Source: Otatea glauca
Lineage: Eukaryota > Streptophyta > Magnoliopsida > Poales > Poaceae
Direction of reading: 5' to 3'
Length of the DNA stretch: 64,000 nt
Assembly (NCBI GenBank): GCA_036346275.1
Contig: CM070727.1
Span: 5,075,760-5,139,759, forward strand
A model generated the notes under the pieces. That model saw nothing but the letters and a program-made list of their open reading frames with translations. It was not told the DNA's origin and searched no databases. Below, piece by piece: positions 34,043-44,500 of this stretch (position 1 is the first letter of the stretch; each line of letters opens with the position of its first letter). The position numbers were made by a program, and so were the translations under genes.

Positions 34043-34270
34043 TGTTGGGAAACCCTAATGGCCCATGAAGGCCCATGCTGGTCCCTTAAGACTAAACCCT
34101 AGGAGAGCGCTATAAAAGGAGGAGGGGGTCCCCCCCTATGTACCAGAAATCATTAGCAATAAAGAATTTCCGCTATTGCTCTCCCTAAACACGTGTCTCT
34201 CTCTCTTTCTGTTCTTCAATTCAGATCTGTTCGGGAACCCCGGACTATTCGTTAGCGAGGTTCCTTAACA
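34043..34270 (+). repeat. 3' LTR of copia-A copy 2
   Basis: 228 bp, followed by the AGAAC target duplication at 34271-34275. Confidence 0.95.
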
Positions 34271-34275
34271 AGAAC

Positions 34276-34628
34276 TAAGGAAACAAAGGAATAGGACTAC
34301 CTAGACAGCTCGTCAGGACAGCCCACTGCTTCGGCCTCCATCCGAAGAGGAAAAAGACCAAGAAACCCCTAGTGTTATAGGGCATTTACAAGGATATCAT
34401 TATGATCTCCTACATGTCGACACGTAAACGCTATACATAGTCTTTCTAGGCACCGAACAAAGGGGAACAACTTTTTTTTCACACGTATAATATCATCTCA
34501 CTCCTGCCGTTCTCCGTACCTACGGACCTCGAGGCTCCTACCCTCCTCACAGAAGGTATTGCCCGAAGGCCACATCTTTTTCTATTGTTTGGTCTGTATC
34601 CACAGCAGACGCAAAATGTAGTAGCTAA
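34276..34628. other. Spacer between copia-A copy 2 and Harbinger copy II
   Basis: Mixed-composition host sequence, no recognised frame. It ends with the TAA target site at 34626-34628. Confidence 0.4.
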
Positions 34629-34933
34629 GAGCATCTCCAACAGCATCGGTATTCAACTCGCTATCTCCATTTTTTAGGGGTTCGCATCGAAAACCCATCT
34701 CCAACAGAGTCGCCACCCTCATCCCAAAATCTGGCGAGGCGAGAGAGGCTCGCTACATCCAGCGAGCCTCTCTCCGCTCGCTATCCGGGCTGTCTTCCGT
34801 TCGCGCGATTGCACGGACAAATCCCGGAGGCTTCGACTCCTCCGCCAGCCCGGCGAGGTTTCGTGTTCGTCGACGCAGCTTCGTCTCGGCGGCTCTTCTT
34901 CGTTTCCCCTCGCTAGGCTACGAATCCCCGGCG

Positions 34934-35487
34934 AATCCTCAGATTCGGTGAACTACCCCAACACCAGCGACCGCGTCTACGGGGATTTCAGTCTGCTGGG
35001 CACAGGTTCGTCTCCCGTTCGCAGCTTCGTCTCCCCAGCACGTCTTCGTCTCACTTCCTCTCCCTGGCAGCTGCTTCGCCTCCCTCGCCAAGGCTTTCTC
35101 TCCTCGGCACGGCCTCCTCTTCCCCGGCAATAGAGGCTTCTCCGACAGTCGCGTGTTCATCTACTTCGTCGGCGTCGCCTCGTCTCCGCGGCTTTTCTTC
35201 CTCTCCCCTCACGAGGCTACGAATCCCCGGCGAGGCTTCGGAGACACCTACGAATCCCCGCGAATCCTCAGATTCGCCGATCTACCCCAACACCAGCGAC
35301 CGTGGCTACAGGGAGTTCAGTCCGTTGGGCACAGGTTCGTCTCCCCTTCGCAGCTTCGTCTCCCCAGCACATCTTCGTGTCACTTCCTCTCCCTGGCAGC
35401 TGCTTCGTCTCCCCCGGCTAGGCTTCCTCTCCTCGGCGCGGCCTCCTCTTCCCAACAACGCAGCTTCCCGGTGATCGCATGTTCATC
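34934..35487. repeat. Direct duplication in the GC-rich leader of Harbinger copy II
   Basis: Two related units about 227 bp long, offset by 327 bp. Each starts AATCCTCAGATTCG, continues TACCCCAACACCAGCGACC and GGGCACAGGTTCGTCTCCC, and ends near GTGTTCATCTAC / ATGTTCATCTAC. CTACGAATCCCCGGCGA also recurs ahead of each (about 34919, 35217). Positions inside differ, so the duplication is not very recent. Confidence 0.75.
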
Positions 35488-35579
35488 TACCCCAACACCG
35501 GCGACCGCAAGTAGGTGGTCTCCATTGCGACTAAGAAAGACAACTTGTGAACACGTAGCAGCTTTCAATTCTTGAAATA

Positions 35580-37320
35580 TAATTGGTAGAGAATCTGACC
35601 ATGCGACAATGAGATTTCTTTTTGGATTATTAACCTGCCATTTTTGTGTGGTACTCATCTTTCATTCAACCTGCTAAGCACTGATGCTTTTCGTTGGTAT
35701 TTAGTGTTACACATGAAATCGGTTTGGCTTTTACGATTGATAAGTAGATAGGCCCCTTCTGTATTCTTTTCCCACACTTCATATATATATTTGTATTGAT
35801 TTTAGTCCATGGAATTAGCTGCACACAAAAATTGAGGAAAAATAATTGCACTTGCTTATCAGATTGCTTCGTTTCGAGCCTTATGACTGCTTGAAGCTTT
35901 TTCTTTCACGAACATATCATAATTAGTGAAGTGATGTGCTCTTATAATGTTTACAGTTTTGGAGTGTTGGATTGCGAAGGTTGTGCATGGTATCTAATTT
36001 CCTGTAACTGTCAGCATGAACCTCATTTTGGTTCAGTGATAAATAATTTATATTCCAAAGGAGCAAAGCTGTACAATTTTTGTATATGCCATGTCAAAGT
36101 AGTGAACCATTCTAAGAAAGCTCAATTCTCTTTCTCTCTGAATGAAAATCCAAGAATTTCTAATGGTTAGAAGAGCTGCAAGTTGTTGTCCTAAATCAGA
36201 ATGATCTTACAAGTGTACTACATACATAAGACCTGTGAAAGTGGTAACTAGGCTGTCTTGGGTCATAACCAAAGTAGTAATTTTCTCCTAAAACATGTCT
36301 ATGGATTGTCAATCTTTTTACTTGCACATGAACTTTTCCTTGTACTGTTTCATGATGTGGTGGTTTTGGCTTGGTAGTAATAATAGTCTCATACAAATAA
36401 GATCAACTCGGCATTTAATCTGATTGGAGAGGTCTCGATTAGGGAATATCACACAATTAGGAACACCCTGAATTCCTGAACAAGAAATGTTTCTTGTGAT
36501 ATGCATCTTTGCAGGGCATACGACGTTATTGTCTCCTTGTCTTACAACTTAGCAGCAGGTGGCTTTGAAAGTGTTGTTGACTGAAAATAACAACCAGTTG
36601 TGTTCCTATTCAGGATTTCAGATGTTAGTCTTTGTATGTGTTGTCATATATAATTCTGCTATGACAGAAATTGATAGGTGCAGTTGGTTCATACTAAGCT
36701 GAAGGAGTTCTTTCTGTTGTACAAATCACTTAGATTGGCCATATAGATTGTGGGTATCTACAATGATGATTGCTTTTTTTTACCATTTGTTATGTATTGT
36801 TTGAAGTTTGAACTGTAAGATCATTCTCGCACTCCACCAAAGGCCCTAAGCTTCCTCCTGTCTCTAGTACCTATTGCCTTGGGTGAACCAGAACAATTTC
36901 TTCAGCATGAAATATATCTAAGGTGCCCTGAACACTGCAGCCCGAGAAGGTTCAACGCTCTAAGCATCTAGTTTGGTGCATTATGCATATGCTCCTGCTG
37001 CATACGTGCATGATGCCTTTTATAATTGCCTTCCTGTAGGGACAAGCCTGGATGCAAGCTCATCACTTGCTATGCAAGTAAGGGGCAATATCCAGTCCAC
37101 AGCAAGACTGTTTTAGGCTTTCAGAGCCTTATCATTTTCAGTCTTTTGGGACCATCTCTGATGCACACACTAACTCACAGATACACTCCATCAACATGCA
37201 TTACTCTCATATATTTGAGCTAGTCATCACTTGCCATTTGATAGAGGGCATAAATTGTAGAAAGTTTAACTACATTGCTTGATTTACTTCTCTTAATTTA
37301 TAGTGTGATATGTTTCTTTG
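35580..37320. other. Non-coding interior of Harbinger copy II
   Basis: AT-rich sequence between leader and accessory exons. Short open frames only. It probably corresponds to introns or untranslated parts of the accessory ORF. Nothing recognised. Confidence 0.4.
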
Positions 37321-37323
37321 CAG

Positions 37324-37709
37324 TTTGAGGTGCTAGTTCCTCGGGTTGTTCTTGAGGCTCCAGATTTCTGTTCGAAGGTAGTAATCACTTAATCTTTGAT
37401 AGTTGAGTAGTGATGCCAAATCTTTTCAATGGAGTAGGTATGCATCAGATTTGCGTAAGCTTGCAAATTGAAACATTCAATAGACCTGAATAGGTTGCTA
37501 AGCGACAATTGTTTTGTTTGGTTTACATTTAATTCCCTTATAGTCATAACAATTGCTAAAGAATATAAGCTTTATCTTAGTTTACTATTTACTTGCATAT
37601 AGATGGATAAAGATTCGAAGAAAGTCAGTGAAGTGCATGCTTGGACAATTAATTGCATAGAGGAAATCGCAAGTGATATTAAGAACATAGTGTATGATAA
37701 TTTTTCTCC
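37324..37709 (+). pseudogene. Accessory ORF exons of Harbinger copy II, truncated by deletion
   Basis: Exon B (37324-37377, after CTTTGCAG, before GTAGTA) reads FEVLVPRVVLEAPDF...SK. Exon C (from 37603, after CATATAG) reads MDKDSKKVSEVHAWTIN, identical in style and frame to copy I. It runs about 35 codons to SP, where it meets the deletion junction (37707-37711) and runs into transposase sequence of the opposite strand. It would encode only the N-terminal part. Function unknown. Confidence 0.55.
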
Positions 37710-37710
37710 C

Positions 37711-38922
37711 GCTCATCTTCAATTATCATGTTATGCATGATGATACATGCTGTCATGATATCTCGAAGTGTTTCTTGATACCAAAAACGAGCTGGCCCAC
37801 GAACAATTGCAAAACGAGCTTGTAAAACACCAAATGCTCGTTCTACATCCTTCCTAGCTGCTTCTTGAGCTTCCGCAAAATGTTTTTTCTTATTTCCTTG
37901 GGGAGCTGGTATTGTTTTGACAAATGTTGCCCATGAAGGATATATGCCATCTGCAAGATAATATCCCATTGTATAGTTGTGACCGTTCACAATATAATTC
38001 ACTTCTGAAGCTTGCCCTTCAGCTAACTTAGCAAAGAGAGGGGACCGATGAAGAACATTAATATCATTATGAGACCCTGGTAAACCAAAAAAAATATGCC
38101 ATATCCAAAGATCTTGCGATGCAACGGCTTCTAAAATGATTGTTGGCTGGTGAACATGACCAGTATACATGCCTTGCCATGCTGCAGGGCAATTTTTCCA
38201 CTTCCAATGCATGCAATCTATGCTCCCTAGCATTCCCGAAAAACCTCTCTCCTCACCAATTGTAAGTAATCTGGCAGTATCATCCTCATTTGGAGATCTC
38301 AAATACTCATCTCCAAAGATTTCAATAATAGCTTTCACAAACCTTCTCAGGCTCTCTATAGCAGTACTTTCTCCAATCCGCACATAATCATCAATAGCAT
38401 CTGCTGCTACGCCGTAAGCTAGCATCCGAAATGCTGCGGTTATCTTTTGTAAAGAAGATAACCCAAGAATTTCAGCACAATTCCTCTTCTGAACGAAATA
38501 ATTATCATGCACTTGTACAGCATGCAATATGCGAAGAAATAAAGGACGATTCATTCGAAACCTATATCGAAAAGAAGGTTGAGCCATATACATTAGGATC
38601 AACATAGTATGCGAAGAAATAAAGAATGAACAATTCCAAACCTACGCCGAAAGAAGGTCGGGCCATAGATAGGAGGATCAGCAAAATAGTCCTGGAATAG
38701 TCTAGCATGTCCTTCTTGTCTATTGCGATGAACGACTTGATGGCCAGGAGTAGAACCGCCATGGCGTCGAAGATTGACACCCTGATCTTCCATATGTGTT
38801 AGATATCCTGTTGTAAGAAGAAATACGTATTCATTATTCTTCTCAGACTCCTCATCGTCTGAGAGACATTGTGAGACTAAGTTTCGACGTCTCATTGAGA
38901 TATTGTAGGTAGTGAACAACAA
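37711..38922 (-). pseudogene. PIF/Harbinger transposase, catalytic triad present, N-terminal frameshift and C-terminal truncation
   Basis: The main frame (38605 down to 37711) carries the helix-turn-helix-like start (QKRNCAEILGLSSLQKITAA) and the DDE_4 core: first Asp in MLGSIDCMHWKWKNCP, second in GLPGSHNDINVLHRSP, Glu in RKDVERAFGVLQARF. The N terminus (38599-38922) is in another frame, DYFADPPIYGPTFFRRRF then FLRIL. The shift coincides with a tandem duplication of about 80 bp (units near 38529-38608 and 38609-38690, both TATGCGAAGAAATAAAG). The C terminus after IIEDERE is lost at the deletion. The catalytic residues survive but the protein is broken at both ends. Confidence 0.85.
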
Positions 38923-38969
38923 GAAACGTGCAAGACTTCAAACTGCAAATGGGTATGTATATATACACA

Positions 38970-39240
38970 ATAACAATGTAGCCGTTAAGATTATCGTTAG
39001 AATATAGCCGTTCAGGTGGCCGTTTTAATATAGCCGTTGCGATGACCGTTAGGACATCACTCACTCCGTACAATAATTTTAATATTGACAATTACAACAT
39101 GACCGTGGAAAATTCAAATTTAAAATTCCCACGTTCAAATATTAACCGTTACAATGTGGTCGTCAAAATAAATTTCAATTTTTATATTCCTGTATTCAAA
39201 TATAGCCGTTCGAATTGACCGGTAAAAAAACGGTTGTTGT
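38970..39240. repeat. Subterminal GCCGTT repeats of Harbinger copy II
   Basis: The motif ATATAGCCGTT, with a partner TGRCCGTT about 10 bp later, recurs at about 38978, 39003 and 39028, with decayed versions to about 39215. Such subterminal repeats may bind the transposase or Myb-like protein (inference). Confidence 0.6.
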
Positions 39241-39411
39241 TATGACTGTTATGTGGAATATGATTTGAATATAGGAGAGAGAAAATAGAGAGTGTGATAT
39301 GGAGAGTGTTGTTGGAGAGGGAGGAGATATAGAGAGGTATTTTTTTAGAGAATTCTCTAAATCTGGCTTTTGGAGAGTGAGTTTTGGAGAGTTCTTTTGG
39401 AGATGCTCTAA

Positions 39412-41542
39412 TAGCCAGTGGTCCTCAACTTTTATTCCCAATTTGGCAGTTGAAAATATAAAATCTGCATGGATTCTTCGTGGCACTCCCGATATTGATG
39501 TTTATGTGGAGAGCCGAGGCAGCTGCATGTGATGTTCTTGCAGGTACAATTTGAACGCAGGCTCCACAGCGTGATAGTATTCTCTGTTGCTTGGAAAGTC
39601 CAAGTGGCCATTCGTACCGTCAAAGGTGAAATTTCTGCTTGCAACCGGATTTTAAATGCTATGGGGAATCTAGAATATGGCCTCATTCTGTTCATATTAA
39701 GACATTGATGCTGCAACCCGAACCTGGAGATGCTTCTCTGGTTCCTGTTTGGTACAAATGATCCTGTACAGCTGTATTCTGCCGACAAGAAAAGAAGTAG
39801 CTACACATGAATACATGACGGTGGTATGAAAATGGAGACAGGCAGTAAAAGATCAGTTATATCTTACATGAAACCATATGGACATATAACAGAATAACAT
39901 GAACATGGTAAGAAAATATACCACTGGATAAAATATGGAACTGTGGTGAAGTCCTGTGCAATTCTCACCTCTAACATAAGTGTATACAGTGAATAGCTTT
40001 TACCCTTCTCTAATAGTCAAATTTCAACAAACCTTATACTTTAGTAAACAAAATGTTTTCTTCCAAACATATACACATTAATCTTTTTTATTTGAGTTCA
40101 AAAAGATATACTATTTTGTCAAAATGAAGTCTTGTACAAGCATCATATTCTCACGATCTCCTCTCATGGTCCACCAGAAACCATCTTAATTTGTCAAGCA
40201 GTTGCATAGGGTTTTTTTTAAAGCTTGTAGAAAATAGCCTTAATCATTACATTGAGTTAAGCTGAACCCTGAAATTGGTCATAAAGAGTTTCCAAGCCCA
40301 TTAGGTCAGATTGTGCAGTAACTCCATAATGAAAACGTAGGAGACGAGTGAAGGACCAGTTCTCCATTCAAATGATTAGCAAAATCTTTCAAGTTTGAAC
40401 AGGTATCAATCATAGCAGTTGCCAGTACTTTCTGTCATCCACTTGGTCTTCCTGATCAAGACTTGCCACATTCTCTACGTGCCAACAGTACAGCTTAGAA
40501 GAATTAACTATCCTCACCAAGTCAAGCAGGCTATATCATGATATCCAAATATTGGAAGATTTGAGCTTTCCTAATCTGATTATATGATGTCATAGTCCAA
40601 AAGGACATCCAAGTTAAGTTGAAATTGAATCACAATAACACAACCTTCTTCACAAGAAAACAAGAATAGCCACATCCTGTTAATTTCATTTCCATGATTT
40701 GAAGTTTTGAACATTATAATGTCTCTCATAAAGCATCTCTGACTGTTTTTACGGTCCATACAAAGCCTCAGTAGGTGACTGGTGGAACACATACCATACT
40801 AAAGAAGAGACACTAACTACTCAGCTAGCATATATGGAAGAAAAGCACGTGAACAAGGGCCTTGTAGGACAGGTCCCTGGAATAGTTTTCCACTCAAGGG
40901 TTAAGGATGAAGTACTAGATACTCCCATTGCCATCAAGGAAAAGCATAAAAGAAGAAAGAAGATTGCTAATGACCTGCCTCTACCTCCCCAGGTTTCATA
41001 CTCTTGCATTCTGATGTTGATCGAAAGATTCTTTCTCCAGCTAAGTGCTCACCACTGAGGGAAGTATTGTTGAGCATGAAATGACTCATCGCAAACCTTT
41101 GGCCTAGCCCAGGCAAGGTGCCATGCAGGGGAGGCTAACTCTTGGAGCTTTAAACATACCTCCAGATCTTTGGAGAATATATGCATGAAGAACTGACCAT
41201 AGAAATCATTCACAAAGATTATACAGCTTCAACTTCAACTAGGCCATCTGGAGGTTGATAGGTGCTCTACATTTCCATGCAATAAAGAAGCAACTATAAG
41301 AGAAAATAATATTATATGAAAAGTTAGATTCCATTTACTCATAGTGCTCAATGGAATGTTGTGAACATAAAGTGGATGCTTCACTCCTAATATAAATTTA
41401 CGACGAACTACTCTGTTCTTCCCGCACAGAAAAATTTTATTAGCTAGCTCTTCCACCATATTGAATATTTCCCATCGCCTTGTCAACCAAGGATCGATAA
41501 ATTCTCTTCTATAGCCATCAGTTCGATAATAATAACCATATT
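39412..41542. other. Intergenic region upstream of the FT-like gene
   Basis: No complete gene found. 39420-39760 (+) has coding-like pieces (NLAVENIKSAWILRGTPDID before a possible intron; later LQPEPGDASLVPVWYK) that I cannot assign. They may be an old gene fragment. The rest, up to the start codon at 41543, is AT-rich and would contain the FT-like promoter; no specific element can be pointed to. Confidence 0.35.
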
Positions 41543-44500
41543 ATGTCGCGAGGCAGGGATCCTTTGGCATTGAGCCAGGTAATTGGTGATGTGTTGGATC
41601 CTTTCGTAAAGTCAGCTGTGATGAGGATTAATTATGGTGACAAGGAGATTACAAATGGCACTGGGCTACGATCATCTGCTGTGCTCAATGCACCACAGGT
41701 TGAGATTGAGGGTCGTGACCAAACGAGGCTCTACACACTTGTAAGTGACATAATAACTTGTAGGATCATGATCTGAGTAGTGTGCAAGTTTCTTGGGCAT
41801 TGTGTTAGGTAAGGTGAAACATGACAATTGATCTGAGCAAAGCTTCAACTAAAAGATTACTCTCGTGTGAGAAGTAATGCCTATAATAACCAGATAAGCT
41901 CTTAGAGTGACTCAAGCATACAACATACTAATTTATACAAGTTTCTTACTCAAAGCAACCTACGTTTTAAAGAACTTATGCACAAGTCTAAATGTTGTTT
42001 CAGTGAAAACCAGCCACCAAACTTGCACAAATATAGGTTATTCGACAAATCAAATCCATAGGTGGCTTTTGATAAAAGAGAGATAATTAGGTTGTACATA
42101 ATATTGTAGTGAGAACAAAAATAAACTATAACCCCAGATGGTATTTGTTGCTTATACAATGAATGTCACATAATAACCCTTTGATAATGATTAAGTGCAT
42201 GTATGGTACTGTACATGCCGCTTTAGAATATGCTTCTGCACCCAATCTTGTTTGTAGTTTGTACAGCGTGGTACAAAGATATTGGATAGGATAAGGCCCT
42301 AATATGTCTGCTTTGTTTAAAGTTGGAGTGTGTAGCTCTATTGTATTAAAGTTCGCTTTGGAGTGTGAAGCTCTATTGTATTAAAGTTCGCATACTTGCT
42401 GCCTATGAACATCGTCTACACAACTGAATTGACAGTTACATAGAGAAGATAATTAGACTGTTCAGGGAATATCCTGTATGCAATTCTCCAGCCCAGGCCC
42501 ACTATAGAAAAGACGATAAAAGAAGATAATTGACTCCCTTACCCCCTTCTCTCTTGCTCTCAGTCATAGCCACATCATGAGCGCGCGCACATATGGCCAT
42601 AGTCACTTCAGAACTTGGATTTTATCAGACACCCCATGTCCCAACTCAATTTCTTTGAGAAATTTCAGCGCAGCTTACAGGTGCACTGAGTGGATTAGCA
42701 TGGAGAGGAGGGTTCTGCGCTGTAAGCTGTAAGCTGTGCAATCACATATTTTACCAAATGAAGAGCAATCACATATTTATTATTTATTAAAGAAAACACT
42801 ATGGGCCAAAAGGCCAAAACCATCATTTTTATGGTCTATTTTGTTACACAGCACCGTACAATAAGGTACCGAGGTCACTTCTTGTTTTTTTTAGAGTCAT
42901 GTTCTAGCTCCTCTATAAGGTATGCAACTGATTCTTTATCTATATCTAAATGCTACAATACAAATCTCCCTCTTATAAGGTTATGGTGGATCCTGATGCG
43001 CCAAGTCCAAGCAAACCAGAATACAGGGAATATTTGCATTGGTGAGCTTATTAAATTCATTATACAAGTGTTGTGTAGTGTCTTCCTTAAACTCTCAATA
43101 ACGCCACATTTTGTAAGAAACCAATTAGTGCTACTTGCAACATTATTGTTATGTTTATAGTTCAAGAACCCCTTACCTAGATAACATGCAGGATTGGAAT
43201 GCAGCCCTCTCAAAAAGGAGGGGGGTGTTTCTTTTCCATCCATCAACAGCTGAAGAACTCTTGTTCTATATGCTATTGGGTAAGAAAGTACAGTTTCTGT
43301 GATGACCTAATTCTCTTCTATCACCATAGTTCCCTTAACCTAAGTGTTTGTTCAAATTGTCATTTCTTATCAACATTCACTGTCGTTTCAGTCAGATTGA
43401 TATCCTGTAGCTGAAATAAAATAACCAATACTGTATAACTTTTTTTAGAATCCTTAATAGTTTCTAGTTTCTACAGTCTTTAAGATATTTTACCAACTTT
43501 TCATGGACAAGGTACTCTGTAAATTTTCCTATTAATTAGTTCGTGTACAAACTAAAAAGGACATCATTCCCAAGTTCTACAATCATTCAACATAAAAAGG
43601 TGAACAGAAGGCATTAAATATGATATCAACATGAAAAGCATCACACAGACATGCATGCATGCAAGCTAAATTATACAGCTATGGGCAAACTATGGGAAAA
43701 AAGGCTGACAATACTTGAAACTCATAAAAAAAATCAAGTGCTAGAGTCAATGCTTATAAGCAATGGCATATATTGCTAGTAAAAATAAATAAATCACAAG
43801 TATGGTTGTTTATTTTGTTTGGAAACAAGTCAAATGCAATTTGAATTTATAAAAATTGAGAATAGTGGCCAGGATTATCTAGAAGATAACCAAGCTAGCA
43901 GAAGATATTAACATTCTTATGACAAAGTAATATAGAAGAGTTGTAACATTTCCCACCAAAGAAATTTATAAATAACTAATTTCATGTGCCAAACTCTCTT
44001 GTTTCAAAAAAAGGGTGGTTATTCACAACATCAGTGTTTTTTGTTTGGTTGGTTGGTCAAATTCTTGGTCGCTACTTGCTATCAAAATTTAAGAATGTGG
44101 CACCATAATCTATCTCAAAATATCATGTAATAGACTGTTTAATGTTATTTGTGGTTGTGCAACACATCACTCCCTACAGAAACTCCCAACTTGACCATAG
44201 ATGAACATTTTTGTTAATTTATATATGATTTACCAGTTGTGTACTTCATTATTTGTAACATGCATCAGTAGTTATGATGCCGATCAAAGATCTAAAAGTG
44301 GGGTCTTATTTCTTTTCTTCTTGGTTATTTTCTACAGGTTGGTTACAGACATCCCAGAGGCAACTGATGCACGTTTCGGTGGGTAACGTCTTACATAACC
44401 TCCAATAGTTGAATAATTAAATATGACATATAAAGATCGTTCAACATTGTTGTTACAATAACACAATCATAAACAACTCAAATTATTTTGGCATTACAAT

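Larger units (their letters stand above)
27480..34270 (+). mobile_element. Ty1-copia LTR retrotransposon, family A, copy 2
   Basis: 5' LTR 27480-27708, 3' LTR 34043-34270, with target duplication AGAAC (27475-27479 and 34271-34275). A polypurine tract (CCCAAGGGGGAG) precedes the 3' LTR. The LTRs differ at about six positions plus small G/C-run indels, fewer than in copy 1, so insertion is more recent. It has the same layout as copy 1: GC-rich leader, gag, AT-rich spacer, pol. Frameshifts remain in the gag centre, integrase, connection region and RNase H, so it is probably inactive but close to readable. It has the same orientation as copy 1, 14.6 kb downstream. Confidence 0.95.
34629..39408 (+). 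mobile_element. PIF/Harbinger DNA transposon, copy II (internally deleted)
   Basis: Left end GAGCATCTCCAACAG after TAA (34626-34628); right end TTTTGGAGATGCTC before TAA (39409-39411). It is 4780 bp. From the left: a duplicated GC-rich leader, long non-coding sequence, accessory exons on + (37324-37377, 37603 on), then the transposase on - (37711-38922), then subterminal repeats. Compared with copy I (read in reverse), about 1.9 kb is missing between the accessory exon and the transposase, removing the Myb-like gene and the transposase C terminus. It is non-autonomous as it stands. Confidence 0.9.

Noticed and set aside
40821..41009. Minus-strand frame with a hydrophobic stretch resembling a signal peptide
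   Set aside because: Only 62 codons, no conserved domain, and the hydrophobic run (FFLLLCFSLMAMG) is typical of translated AT-rich sequence.
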